Positions 30,791 through 42,200 of a stretch of 64,000 bases of DNA are shown piece after piece. A program made the position numbers and the translations under genes. Source of the DNA: Rhynchonema sp. JSB1_4 (taxonomy: Eukaryota > Nematoda > Chromadorea > Monhysterida > Xyalidae); assembly GCA_030248065.1 (NCBI GenBank), contig JASAMV010008773.1:1-64000 (forward strand). The letters run 5' to 3'. Each line of letters starts with the position of its first letter. Positions within the stretch are counted from its first letter, which is position 1. The notes under the pieces are model-generated. The model was given only the letters and a program-made list of their open reading frames with translations, was not told the DNA's origin and searched no databases.

Positions 30791-31021
30791 GGGTGATATT
30801 TTCGAAACGGTGAAGGTCAGTCAGTTGGGTGTAAAGGTCGGTGGAAAGCTCATCGGTCGACAGCTCAGTGTGATAGACCTCGGTGTAAACTTGAAACATT
30901 CCACGTTAATAACAGGCAATGTTTCAAGTTTACACCGAGCTACGCCGACCGAGCTTTCGACCATACTTTATGCCGACCTTTACTCCCAACTGATCTTGAC
31001 ACTGTTTCGAAAATTCCACCC
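30791..31021. repeat. Foldback (MITE-like) element, 231 bp
   Basis: The left arm starts GGGTGATATTTTCGAAACGG and continues AGTTGGGTGTAAAGGTCGG and CTCGGTGTAAACTTGAAACAT. The right arm is the reverse complement, with differences (ATGTTTCAAGTTTACACCGAG, CCGACCTTTACTCCCAACT, TCGAAAATTCCACC). An isolated arm of the same family lies at 36905-36952. Confidence 0.75.
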
Positions 31022-32109
31022 GTTAGCGCCGGATAGCGTATGGCCATGGTCATCATGATAGGTACTGACGGACCCCAACAGCTTTGTTCTCATTTCATCA
31101 GATAATTGGGTACTTTCGACAATGGAGCATCAGTTACAATGTACCCAAACCGGTAGCCACAAAGTTCAGACCGCTTCCAACGCTGAAGTGTCAACAAATC
31201 AACCTTCCACCCACAACCTTGTGAGTTTTTAGTTGTACGAACTTTTACTTTCGCGAGACCAGATTGTCCACACATATGGGATAGTGAAAGCATTTCAAGA
31301 AGCAGAGTGTCGGTTGTAAAAACTCATACCAAAATGTTGATTTCGTAACGAACTGGAGTTTCTCGAGGTATACGAATGGTTCACTCAAGATGTGATTTTG
31401 GTACACCGATGACCCCAAGACAAGACTGTGCTTTTCTGACACCCACCCTTTCCTGACAAGTTTTCGGTGTGGTACGCCGGGAAAGTGTTATTGGTTTTGC
31501 GACACGATCTGTGTATACATGGGTATGAGAGCTCTTTTGAACAGGTGACGGACGTATAGGTATTAAAGTACGTGTACTCAATGACAATCATTGCGATGGT
31601 CTTCCAACGCTTTAGGCTGGTCACACTCTTAGCGTTGCCCCATTGAGTTGTGAACGCCAAGAATCTTCGAAAGTCGTTCTCTTTTTTACGACGAACAATA
31701 TAGATCGCTGTAAATTTTTTTGTGGGCAACATTGCGTCACCTATGTATTTAACGTTGGAGTTCATCCCTGTGGTCATATTCGGTTGTTTTACGATTAGCT
31801 GGATGACCAGCCGTTGCTGCTGACGACGTCATAAAACTGTTCTGTGCTGCAAATCTGAACCAAGGGTGGGATTCAGTCAACGTTGTTCCGGTTCTGCAAA
31901 CAGCACTGCAGCTGGCAAATGAGACTTCGTTAAAGAGGAAATTGCACATTCCTAATCGCCTTTCAACTTTTGCAAATGTTTAGAGAGCAATGTGGGCATC
32001 ACAAAAGTCAAATCATTTGGAATAAACGCTCAAACATATACCCAGGAGATTCCGTTTAAGACAAGCTACTGGGAACAAAATTTGGCGCGGACCGGCCGAA
32101 TTTCTACCT

Positions 32110-32400
32110 GCGCATTCAGGCAAATTGCCTGATCAAAAAGCTCTCAAGGCGACAGAATGTTTCGCATAATTTTTGAAACTCGCTAACTATAGAATTTCGC
32201 TTTTCTTTATATTTCGAATTTCAACGAATTGTTCCAGCGTGTCTGCTAAATGTTTCATGCTCTGCTTGTCACGCTGGAACAATTCGTCGAAATTCGAAAT
32301 ATAAAGAAAAGCGAAATTCTATAGTTAGTGAGTTTCAATAATCATGCGAAACATTCTGTCACCTTGACAGCTTTTTGATCAGGCAATTTGCCTGAAGCGC
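32110..32400. repeat. Near-perfect foldback element, two ~130-bp arms with a 30-base loop
   Basis: The left arm (32110-32240) begins GCGCATTCAGGCAAATTGCC and the right arm (32271-32400) ends GGCAATTTGCCTGAAGCGC. Aligned end to end, the arms differ at only about seven to eight positions. The loop is about 32241-32270. As RNA this would form a long hairpin. No ORF and no clear target duplication is visible. Confidence 0.85.
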
Positions 32401-32406
32401 AAAAAA

Positions 32407-32460
32407 ACGCCCCCCCCTTTCCCCCCCCCCAAAACCCAAAAACAAAAACACCCCCCCCCA
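32407..32460. repeat. C-homopolymer-rich tract
   Basis: Runs of 7-11 C separated by short T or A runs, immediately beyond the right arm of the foldback at 32400. Confidence 0.7.
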
Positions 32461-32635
32461 ACCAAAAACGTTAATCAACTGCTTGCAGACACCACCAACC
32501 ATCGCCATCCGATGTGGGCTACCGTACAATGTCCACCTTTTGCAATACAAAATCCTTATCACACCTTATTTGTTTGAGCCAGTGGTTTAAGCTGAGTGGG
32601 TGCAGACATTTTCTCAGTTGGGCTGTGTTGTTTTC

Positions 32636-32813
32636 TAAGGGCGGGCTTAGGTTGAATCCGGAAATCGGAATTCGGAAATTTCCGGAAAACGCATTATTTT
32701 TGCATGTAAGTTTTTTGCGTTTTCCGGAAATGTTTCCGAACCCCAGAAATGTTTTGTGTTTTTACATGCAAATTATTTCCGGGTTCCAGATTTAATCTTT
32801 AAGTTCGCCCTTA
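32636..32813. repeat. Small terminal-inverted-repeat element, 178 bp
   Basis: The left end TAAGGGCGGGCTTAGGTTGA is mirrored at the right by AATCTTTAAGTTCGCCCTTA. TCCGGAAA/TTTCCGGA words and TTTTGCATGTAA / TTTACATGCAAA repeat inversely inside. Both ends are flanked by TA, as in Tc1/mariner-type insertions. That class is only suggested. Confidence 0.6.
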
Positions 32814-34983
32814 AGTGAATGTTTGCCGCTTCAATTCGCGTTGGCGCAACAGGGGTACGGAAATGCATGTCGCGTGTCACCTTGACTATACGCCTTGGCC
32901 ATACATGCAGCGACTGGCTCTCTCAAGTGTACATGTCAGTTCAGTTTCACTCTTGCGTGTGCGAATTACCACTTTCGATTATGTGATGTTAAAAAGGGTG
33001 CAAAATCAACCATTTCACCAAAAATCTTTTATTCGCCAACATAAATGTATGTATACGTACAATGAAAAGAATAGAACAGGGCTCCGGCCGAGCCAGCAAT
33101 TTTCTTGATAGTGTATCATTCATATGTATACGAAATACCATACCAATAGTACATAATACAAGCCAGTGGTGCATCAAAACCAAGCACATTCTATGAACCA
33201 CATGAACACAATAGGGCCTTTGTTAAATAGTACTCTTTTGGTGTGAAAATATACAATTTACAGTTCGGCATGTGTATCTATAAGGACGCAAAACAACTCA
33301 ATGTTTGAATAAGTCCAAACTTTCCCACCATACATGCAGACATATAGTTTAACAACCGCGTTCACTGTTAAACCAGACCTCATATCTGAACGGTAAACCA
33401 TAAAATTTCACAAAACCAATAAGCACTCCAAAAACCGCACATAATAAAAAGAAGGTGGTAAACCAAACAGACAGTTTTGCGAGTAAAGAAACAGTAAAAT
33501 AAATCACAAGAATCACAACTCTTTTGTTTGGGTCGGACCTGTCAGAAGAAAAAGGGCGCAGAAATGTACTCATTATTCCTTCTCAGGACCATTACAAGAA
33601 TAATTACACAAAAATGGGCAATAATAATACTCACAGAATGAGATATAGAACCACGCATTTGTTTTCTAAAACGAAAAGCAAGCAAGCAGCAGTCACTATC
33701 AATAAGCCTGTTTTTACATTGAAGTTACATACATACATACATTAATTGATCGGCCATACAATTGATGGAAAATGAGTTAAACCACGCATGATGTTTGAAT
33801 TTGCCCTTTGAAATAGTTGTAAGTTACACAACTATGCACATATATCTAGTTAAACATATCTGTAACCAGTAGGTTAGGAATTGGCGCATGATTTGACATA
33901 CATGTATGTAAACGGTTCACTCACTAATGTAATCACCTTCACAAATCTACGATTGCTGAGTGATACGAAATCGAAAATTTTTCAAGAGACACTGACACCA
34001 AAACTGGAAGGAATGAAATTAACCGATTTTGTTGATGTGAAGCCTAAACATTTTAGCGCAGGTATACAGGCCGGAAACCATGTCAGGAACAAATTGTACG
34101 AGCAGGAAACAAAACGAAAACCAACAAACTGATAACTTTCTGATAACACTAAATAATAATTAATAAATAGCCGATAGAATATGTATGTGCGATAAAATAT
34201 AGACCTCTGTGTAGTTTTTCACTTTCTCTTCGTAAAATATGGGAATATGAGTATAAGTTAGGCTAACTAAAAGCAGAAAAGCGCGTTGGAAAACAGCGAA
34301 AGAAAATAAAGAAGAACCAAAAATAATTATTCTTCGTATTTCCGCGTGAATAGTTAAGGCAGTCGAAAGATACCACAATGTTGAATATATACTGTATATT
34401 TCTATAACAGGACAAACAACATAAATATAATGGTAAAACCGATATTTATAATACACACACCTTTCGGAGTCAACAAAACCACAGATTTTTCAGTGACACT
34501 ATTCTAAAAGTACGCATGCACAGCAGTCTCTCGTAAATATATTGTGAATTATACATATGCCACGAAGAGTAATATAGTAGTAAAACGGGGTACAATAAAA
34601 ATGGGTGGTGTCTTGTTTGAGTGGATAGTACGCAGAGGAGTGCAATACAGTAATTGAAGATGGATTTGAACTTTAGTGATAGAGAGAAAATGAGATAAAT
34701 TTAGTTTTTGTAAGCGAAAAGAGTGAATTTAACCAAGGAAGCAGAGACTTTACAAACTGTTGTCCTAAGTCCAATCCTGTAGATCAAAAGCAGACAGCAA
34801 GATCAGCCAAAACCCTTGTAAGAGCAAAAACAGGAAATAACCAGTTCTCAGGGAATATTCTTAAAATGACCGGAACACTCGAAGAATTTGTTGAACAACG
34901 GAACTCTCTGCACATGGCATGTGTGTCAGTTAAATTTGGCCAAAAATATTTCGTCTGTCGAAATAATCATGCAACATACATAC

Positions 34984-34989
34984 TTTATT
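34984..34989 (-). terminator. Candidate poly(A) signal AATAAA of the FNDC3-type gene
   Basis: The first clear AATAAA on the minus strand after the stop at 35752, about 760 nt downstream, at the end of an AT-rich stretch that would be 3' UTR. Confidence 0.35.
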
Positions 34990-35751
34990 AGTGTTTTGTC
35001 CTAGACATGAAGCGAAAACAGGTCTCTATGAAATAATCAAGAAAACCACATTTCGAGCCGAGAGAAGACACAATACAGGTCACAATGATGAAGCCAAAAA
35101 AACGGACAGGGCACATTAGAGACAAGAATTACACCACAACGAGAACGAAACAAAATCTAAAAACCACAAACAATTTCTGTTTGCTGGTAGCGATACACAA
35201 TGACAATGTAGTTTGACGATCAGTTGTTTTAGTGCAGGTATAGAATAGGTGCAAACCACAAAACAGCAGATAAATGTGTGAAGCCAAGCTAAATTTTAAT
35301 GTAAAACACCACAAACAAATAATGAAAAACACATGTGTTTGACTCGAAAGTCGCGCGCGATGTAAATAGTCAAATATATATATATAGTACTCATTCAGTG
35401 AGAAAAACAAACAAGACAAACAGAATAACCAATTAAATGTGAGAAAACCATTTCAAAACAAACAAGCATCGCACTAATCACAACGTGAGTCTGACGAAAG
35501 AAGTCCGTAGGATCAACACAATAATATAGCGGAGTACAAAAGTACATATCCTCAGTGCCGGTTTTCATACAGCAAAAATACCACTCATTCCAGTGTAAAA
35601 TCCAAAACAACAACCCCAACCAACCAAAAACATACATGATACATACATCCTTCGGAGAGAGTGAGAGCGTGCGTTTGTGTAAGCAATATTAGATGTGTAC
35701 CTAGTGACGATGAGCTATAGAGAGATAGAGAGATGACCGGAGCGAGACGAT

Positions 35752-36289
35752 TCAGTATTCGACGTGTTCATAGTGTTGGCGGCTGTAGTGACGTGCGTAC
35801 TCCTGCGATTCCGGGCTGAGACCAGAAGCTACATCAGCATCCACCGAGGCGTCCGGCAGGAAATTAGCGCACAACCAGATCAGACCGGCCGCTAGACACA
35901 CGAACGCGACCATGACTGCAATAATGAAACATTGTGTTCTGAGCGGGCTATTTAGGCCACCCTGTGGCTGTGACTACCCTCTTTATAGTGAAACCATCTA
36001 GCGTATTGTATTGTATGTACTCATTATCTTGAATGCTATTTTGGTTCCTTGCCCTTGGCTACTTACTATCACTCTATATTCTTCAAACTGATGGAAATGT
36101 CGCCATTTGAAGGTAAACTGCAAAGTATATACAGTATAAGAATAAAAATGGGCAAAAAATCGAATGACCGAACCGAACAATGCCCACTGCGTCTCGGTGA
36201 ATCGCCTGTGGTCGCCGTGTTCAGCGTCGTCGTCGATGTCACTGTCTGCGGCCGACGTCGGTCCCGTCGATTCGGTGTTGGCCAGATGG
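35752..36289 (-). CDS. FNDC3: FNDC3-type gene: last two exons, membrane anchor and tail
   Basis: Exon 36174-36289 encodes an acidic linker (SDIDDDAEHGD), then FTETQWALF. Exon 35752-35915 continues VMVAFVCLAAGLIWLCANF, giving one hydrophobic helix at about residues 1735-1757. The chain goes on for about 35 more residues (ASVDADVASG..., ending HYEHVEY) to TGA. Vertebrate FNDC3 proteins end within a few residues of the helix, so the longer tail is unusual. The internal donor G|GTTCGG was chosen because it alone gives a continuous helix and phase 1. Confidence 0.88.
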
Positions 36290-39200
36290 CTGCAATCAAC
36301 CCGACTTAGACACGAACTTTATGACACACTGGCCCTTATCACACTCGGTAATTAGATGTTCTTAGCTACGAAAACGCTACGTTTTTAAATTCTGGACTTT
36401 TGATCTTTTACAGTGACACTCATTTCTCGACGAGCATGATGTGTCTGGCAACATTAGTGGCATCCAGATTTCAAAATAAAAAGTTCCAAGGCAGCTCAGA
36501 TCCGAACACCATGTTTGATGTCGGCAGTAATTTTCCCTGATTCGTCAAGGCAAGCACTCACCGTTGTCTGGCCGGACTGAGCGCAGCCGTGTTGAACACG
36601 GTCGAACCGGATGGCGAGCCGTAGGTTTTGTCCATCGACGAGCCCTCCTCCTCCGCCGGACTCAGTCTCACGGTCAACACACGCACTTTGTGTGCTTGAG
36701 CTTCGGGAATACCGGCCAGAACGAATGACTGTGACGCGCCCTCGTACACCTGCAATTGATAGTCGCACACCGTTGGCAACAGTACAACGATTATGCCGCC
36801 GGTATGAAACACGCGGTCTGGCTTTGGTCACGTGACTTTGGGGGCAAACGGGAAACCCGGGGCAAAGGAGGCGAGCCCGGAAACCAAGCCCCTCCCCCCA
36901 CCCCCGACCTTTACACCCAACTCACCTTTACACCGTTTCGAAAATATCACCCTTTGTTTGATAAACGACATTTCGAACGTTTTTGATTATTCATTTCGAC
37001 CGTCAACGTAAAAGCTGTTCCCATGAACCCAAAATAAACAATCAAAATTATTGGCATCAGTAAAATGCCAAAATACCGTAAATGCAAACAGACACGGTTG
37101 CAAGGCGTATCAGCTCTTAAATGATCAGGTTCGATCGGCATATACTGAAACATCATAAAAGAATACTAACGTTCTTCCAGTCATCCTGTGCGTTGTGTCG
37201 CGGTGACAAATTGGCAACGGCAACTTGCAGACAATAATGCAGACGATCACCATTGGGCACGGCACTGGCCTTCAGCGTTTGCCATTCCACTTGCCACGAA
37301 CCTGAAGTAGCAAAGAGGGATGTTCAGATGATGTTGCCGTGTTTGTATTTCTGCGGTGTTCCTTCGCAATTTTTGTTCATGCCCATTTGGGAGATAAGGA
37401 TAACCCTCTACGATGAATATTTTTGAACGCTATTCGTTTACCTCGTAATTGCCACTTTTTAATGTGAACAGTCCTTCTACTGACGGACAACAGCGGATCC
37501 TATGCCACTACAATAGAGGGTGAAGCCTGTTTGAAACATTAACATTATCACACACCACTGCTGTGCACTTCGGTCACTCTAGGCGCCTGTTTGACGGCCG
37601 GGGGCGGGGTGCGAGTGGTACGGTAGGTTACGGTATCGCTCCATTCGCCCGCTCCTCCGCTCGAACTAATAGCTCGCACACGCAATTGATATTGACTGTA
37701 TTCGGACAAGCGTTGCACTTTGTGGGAACGAGATTGGCCCTCGTAGACCTGAATTATCATGGGCAGTCGGTTGTATTTAGAGTTGGGGTGTGTGACTATA
37801 TGAGCGTCATGCCGGCATATGAGACAAAGCTGGTGATCTGACGTTTTTGAATTAAGGATATCAAAAGAGATGCACGAGGGCTGCGAGACAATCTTTGATT
37901 GCCGTAAATTTGGTTTTGGTATGGAAACAAACCGTCGTCAAAATTATTATTGGCATCAAAAATATGCATAATACAAAGAGGCAGATTCGAAATCCGATCA
38001 GATCATCAAGTTTGACACCAACTTCTACGACAAAAAGGCACTCTTACCGGCGAAAAGCTGCCCGCCTTGTTCTCAATCTCCAATGTGTACGTAAATGTTT
38101 CATCAACAAACTCAGACTGCGCCGTCGTCTCTTTGGTGTCGTGCCAACGAATCTGCATGATAGCTTTTTGAAATCAATTTAAGAAAATGAATGAAATGAA
38201 AAAGAAAATCCAGATGTTCACCTTGAGTGAGTTGTGTGTGGCGCTGACGAGTTCCAACTGTGGCGGACAGGGCGGCAGGGACAGAGTGGCACATCGAATG
38301 GCTGGACTGCACCACGGTGACTCACCGGCGTCGTTGATCGCGCGCACTCGAACTCTGCAAATCATTGATTCGGTGGAGGAATTTGGGGTTTGTTTGATCT
38401 CGGAGTCGTGCGTGAACTGCCAATGATGCAGCTGGTACGGACGGAACAGCAGTGAAAAACAGCAATCCACATCCCGAACAGTTCTCTTGACCTTAGCATG
38501 GCTGCCTGTTCTTTTCTTTCAGATGTGGCAGACCTCCATTGTTGGTTAACGTTTTCCGTGGGAAAATTCTGGACAAACAATCTCAGACGCACTTGTACAC
38601 AGTCTCCGGGTGCAGATCACCAATGACAGCATTCGTATGTGCAGCATCCACCTGTACATCACATGTGTGCTCGGGTTGGGTGGTGAGGCCAGTGGAGGTG
38701 CACTGCACGATGTAGCCGACCTGCAATGTATCAGGGGGTTGCGATCCTTATCCAACGGCATTGAGACTGCGGCATCAAACATCGTGGTCGTGATCAAACT
38801 ACAAGATATGAAGAAATTTACTGCCGTCACAAAATTTTACCAGCGTGAAAGTTGTTTCGTGAAATTATACAGGCACCAGTATCTCTAAGTATCATCATGC
38901 AAAAAACGATCACGTGACCAAAGTACATCCAATCCTAGGGTTTAACCAAATTTGATGCCGGACTAACAAGTTAAAAAGGCCCCTTCAGTGAAAGGCTTCC
39001 ACATAGGAAAACCTCGTCCAACAACGAGGTTGAACCATTTGAAAGCGGGGAACTAACCAGCGGCATTCCGTTATCACAAGGCGCCCGCCACTGAACGCAC
39101 AGTTCGTGGGTGGACTCTGCGTCGCAACGCACATGGCTGGGTGGGTCGGGCGGGCCGGGTAGTGTGGCACACAACAACGGCTCAGATGGACTGCTCGCGC

Positions 39201-42200
39201 CGCATGCGTTCACTGCGACGATCTGAAACATCACAATGGTGTAGATGACGATTGCCTTGATAAGTCAGGGTAACTTTGCCGAGTACAATGCACCCTCAAA
39301 ACAAAATCCGCTTTATAGTGAACGTTTTTGGCAGATATTTTCGGGCTCCGAATATTTCCCTGTGAACAGGATCGACAGTATTACTTTGTATTCGACAAAA
39401 TCTCACCAACCGTGAAAGCATATCTGGTGTTTGCGGACAGTTCAGTGACCCTGTGTGTGCACGACTGACTCGTTCCCGCTAGTTCGTAATGCAGCTCTTG
39501 TGGCTGGTCAATGGATTGAGCATTGTTGGTCGTCGTTGCGTCACCATTGCCTGCCTGGGCCTTGGGACTGCCGGGCACCTCCTGGGTGCTGGAGGGTTCC
39601 GAGGATAGGTCGGTGATGGGCGACTGATCAGTCGTCGGGGAGGATTTGACGCATTGTCTGTAAAATGGATGGATTGACAATGAAATACCAATATTTATAA
39701 CGCGAGTATAAATTTGGTTATCATGCGCATCATTGTCCATTCAGTATCCAGTATCCATTCCACACACACAAGAACTAGATCGGATCAATCAAGGGTCATT
39801 TGATTGTTAACAGAACATGGTCTAGACGATTGGGACAAATTCGATCATGTGCTCAAGGTTGTTATTTCTCATACATAAATGAATTGCACATACTTTTGCA
39901 CGACGGCTTTGTAGATTCGATATTCGGTGACTTGCGCTCCGTTGACATCAAGTGGTTTCGACCAACACAGAGTGACCGACGAATAGGTGTATGCATCGGG
40001 CACTAGTCGTACATCCAACGGACTGGTGGTTACGGTAGGCAGGGTACGGAATGTGCACGCCTCAGACCAGTGACCCGCCCCGGCACAGTTGTGTGCACGC
40101 ACGTGACACGAGTAACTGCAATGGACGGAGAGATCAGGTGTGTGTTCAAAAATCACTTGTTTCTTGATGAAGCATTGCTGATGCTCAAGTTTCCCACCCA
40201 AAGTAGTTTAGCTTATCGGTCCTATGACTCAGGGCCGATGTTCAGATTGTAGTATGGCAGCGTCCAAAAAATAAGAAGTCGGCCTTTTTAGGTCCCACTC
40301 AAAGCAGTTTCGGTAAGGTTCCGGTTCCGGGACGCATTTGATATCAAACGTAGTGATAGGACCCATCCGATCATCATACTCCTAACTCTGGTGTTATCAT
40401 GTCCATTGGTGACATATGAAACAGGTGCTTCATATTTGCTCCACCTTAACTTAAAACAATCGGGTAAACCACATACCGTCTTCCAGCGAGCAGCGTTGCA
40501 ATGGTGTGTTCCAACTTGCTGCCTCTGTACACGGGGTCTTGCGTTTGAGATGGGTGTTTGGATGGGGATGCTTCGGGGGAACTCAGCTCGGACAAGGCGA
40601 CCTCGAACTCGGACACTTCTGCACCACCAGACCATTCCGGACCGTCTGAAAATTTGTTATCTTTGCAAGCCCTCTCGACTAGCAATTTTTTAAAGGCTTT
40701 TATCATACATTGGTGGTCGACCCCTCTCTGTGTTGGTTTGGTCATAACGTTTTTGTCTTGATGATATTTAGAGATTTACTGATGCCACTAAGTTTGACCG
40801 CGCAGCGAAAAAAATCCCTTCCCGGTATAACGAACCTTTACTCAAGTCAAAATTACTGGCGAGAGGAAAAATCCATTACCAAGAAAGTCAAGTGCGGCAA
40901 AGGCTAGACAAGACAGGGATGGTGACCAAATTACTGATTGTTTGGCCAAAGTATCTATACTCCTAAAACAGGAAGGCGTATGTATGTATGTATGTATGTA
41001 TGTGTGTCTGTGGCCCCCTCCCTCGGAAGGGCGGACGGGTCAATTTTCACGGGTAGCTTTGGGTATGCTAACAGCCCGGCCGTAGGCACGGGTCCCGTCT
41101 AGTACCAATAAAAACTAAAAAGGCCGACTTACTCCATTTGATGAGTGCAGAGTTGGTCTTGATCCTTTGCACCTCAGGCTGGGGGCAGGCAGCGGGTGGT
41201 ACAGCATTGGTGGTGATGTGCAATGGCTCACTGGCTGCGCTGGACTGGCCAGCTGATGTTTCACACGACACACGCACCAGGTAGGCGGCGCCCGGCTGCA
41301 GCTCGTGCACTGTGTACGAACGCTCCGGACCTGGATATACTGACAGTGATGTTTCAATAAGGGGATTTGTTTTACGGTCTGCGCAACACTCCTACCACTT
41401 TTGGGTGGTATAAATTTGGAAGTCGGTCCGGCCTTGGTCACGTCAAAATTTCATAAAGAGCGATATTTCGAGATTTTTTCGCGATGCGCTGATACCGTAA
41501 GTTGTAAAAAGTCGCGTGAAAGGAGCAGCGACTTTAAAATCGCAGAAACGACTGACGCCAACCAGCATAGACTTGTCTCCATTGTGTCTGTCCGTTTGAA
41601 TGTTGGCTGCTCTGACTGTCGCTGTGCGCCGAGCCCCGTCGGTTGTTGTTGGGTGCTGGCGTGCTGCACAGCTCGAGACGGTACCCAACTATCTCGGCAC
41701 CACCCGTGTCTTCCGGCGCCTCCCACGTCACACGCGCACTGTTCGATTTGATTCGGTCCTGTGCAAGTGAAAATGATGTTTCAGTAATGGGTGAAGACTA
41801 TACGCATCGATGTCCCTGATGACAATCTACATGGGCGTGAGATACTGTATCACGACAATAGTGTTCCAAAACATTGTATTCTTCAAATAGAGCACAAGTA
41901 TTCATTGGCACACAAGCTGCTTTCCCAGAGATTCACTGATGTTCTCATTTCGGCAGGTGTAAAAAGCTTGTTTCATTAGCTCCTCCAACCTTCAACTGTG
42001 GTTTCCGGGGTGTCTGCGGCGGGGCAGCACCAGTCCTATACGTGACCACGTCACTCGGTTGACTGTCCCCATCGTCATTGGATGCAATCAGTCGAAAGTT
42101 GTACTCATCATTCCGACGTAGTCCATTCACCCAACACATCACATCTGTCAGGTCAGCTTGATAATTCAGGAAACCGTAACTGCCCGCAGGGTCGTCCATT

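Larger units (their letters stand above)
24532..34983. other. Gene-poor 10-kb interval between two minus-strand genes
   Basis: This is the promoter side of the MTCL-like gene and the 3' side of the FNDC3-type gene. I found no chain of exons and no recognisable protein on either strand. The longest frame (27275-27799, + strand, 174 codons) has no similarity I recognise. The interval carries three foldback elements (30791-31021, 32110-32400, 32636-32813), a C-homopolymer run near 32410-32460, and increasingly AT-rich DNA from about 33000. Some of that AT-rich DNA may be FNDC3 3' UTR. Confidence 0.55.
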
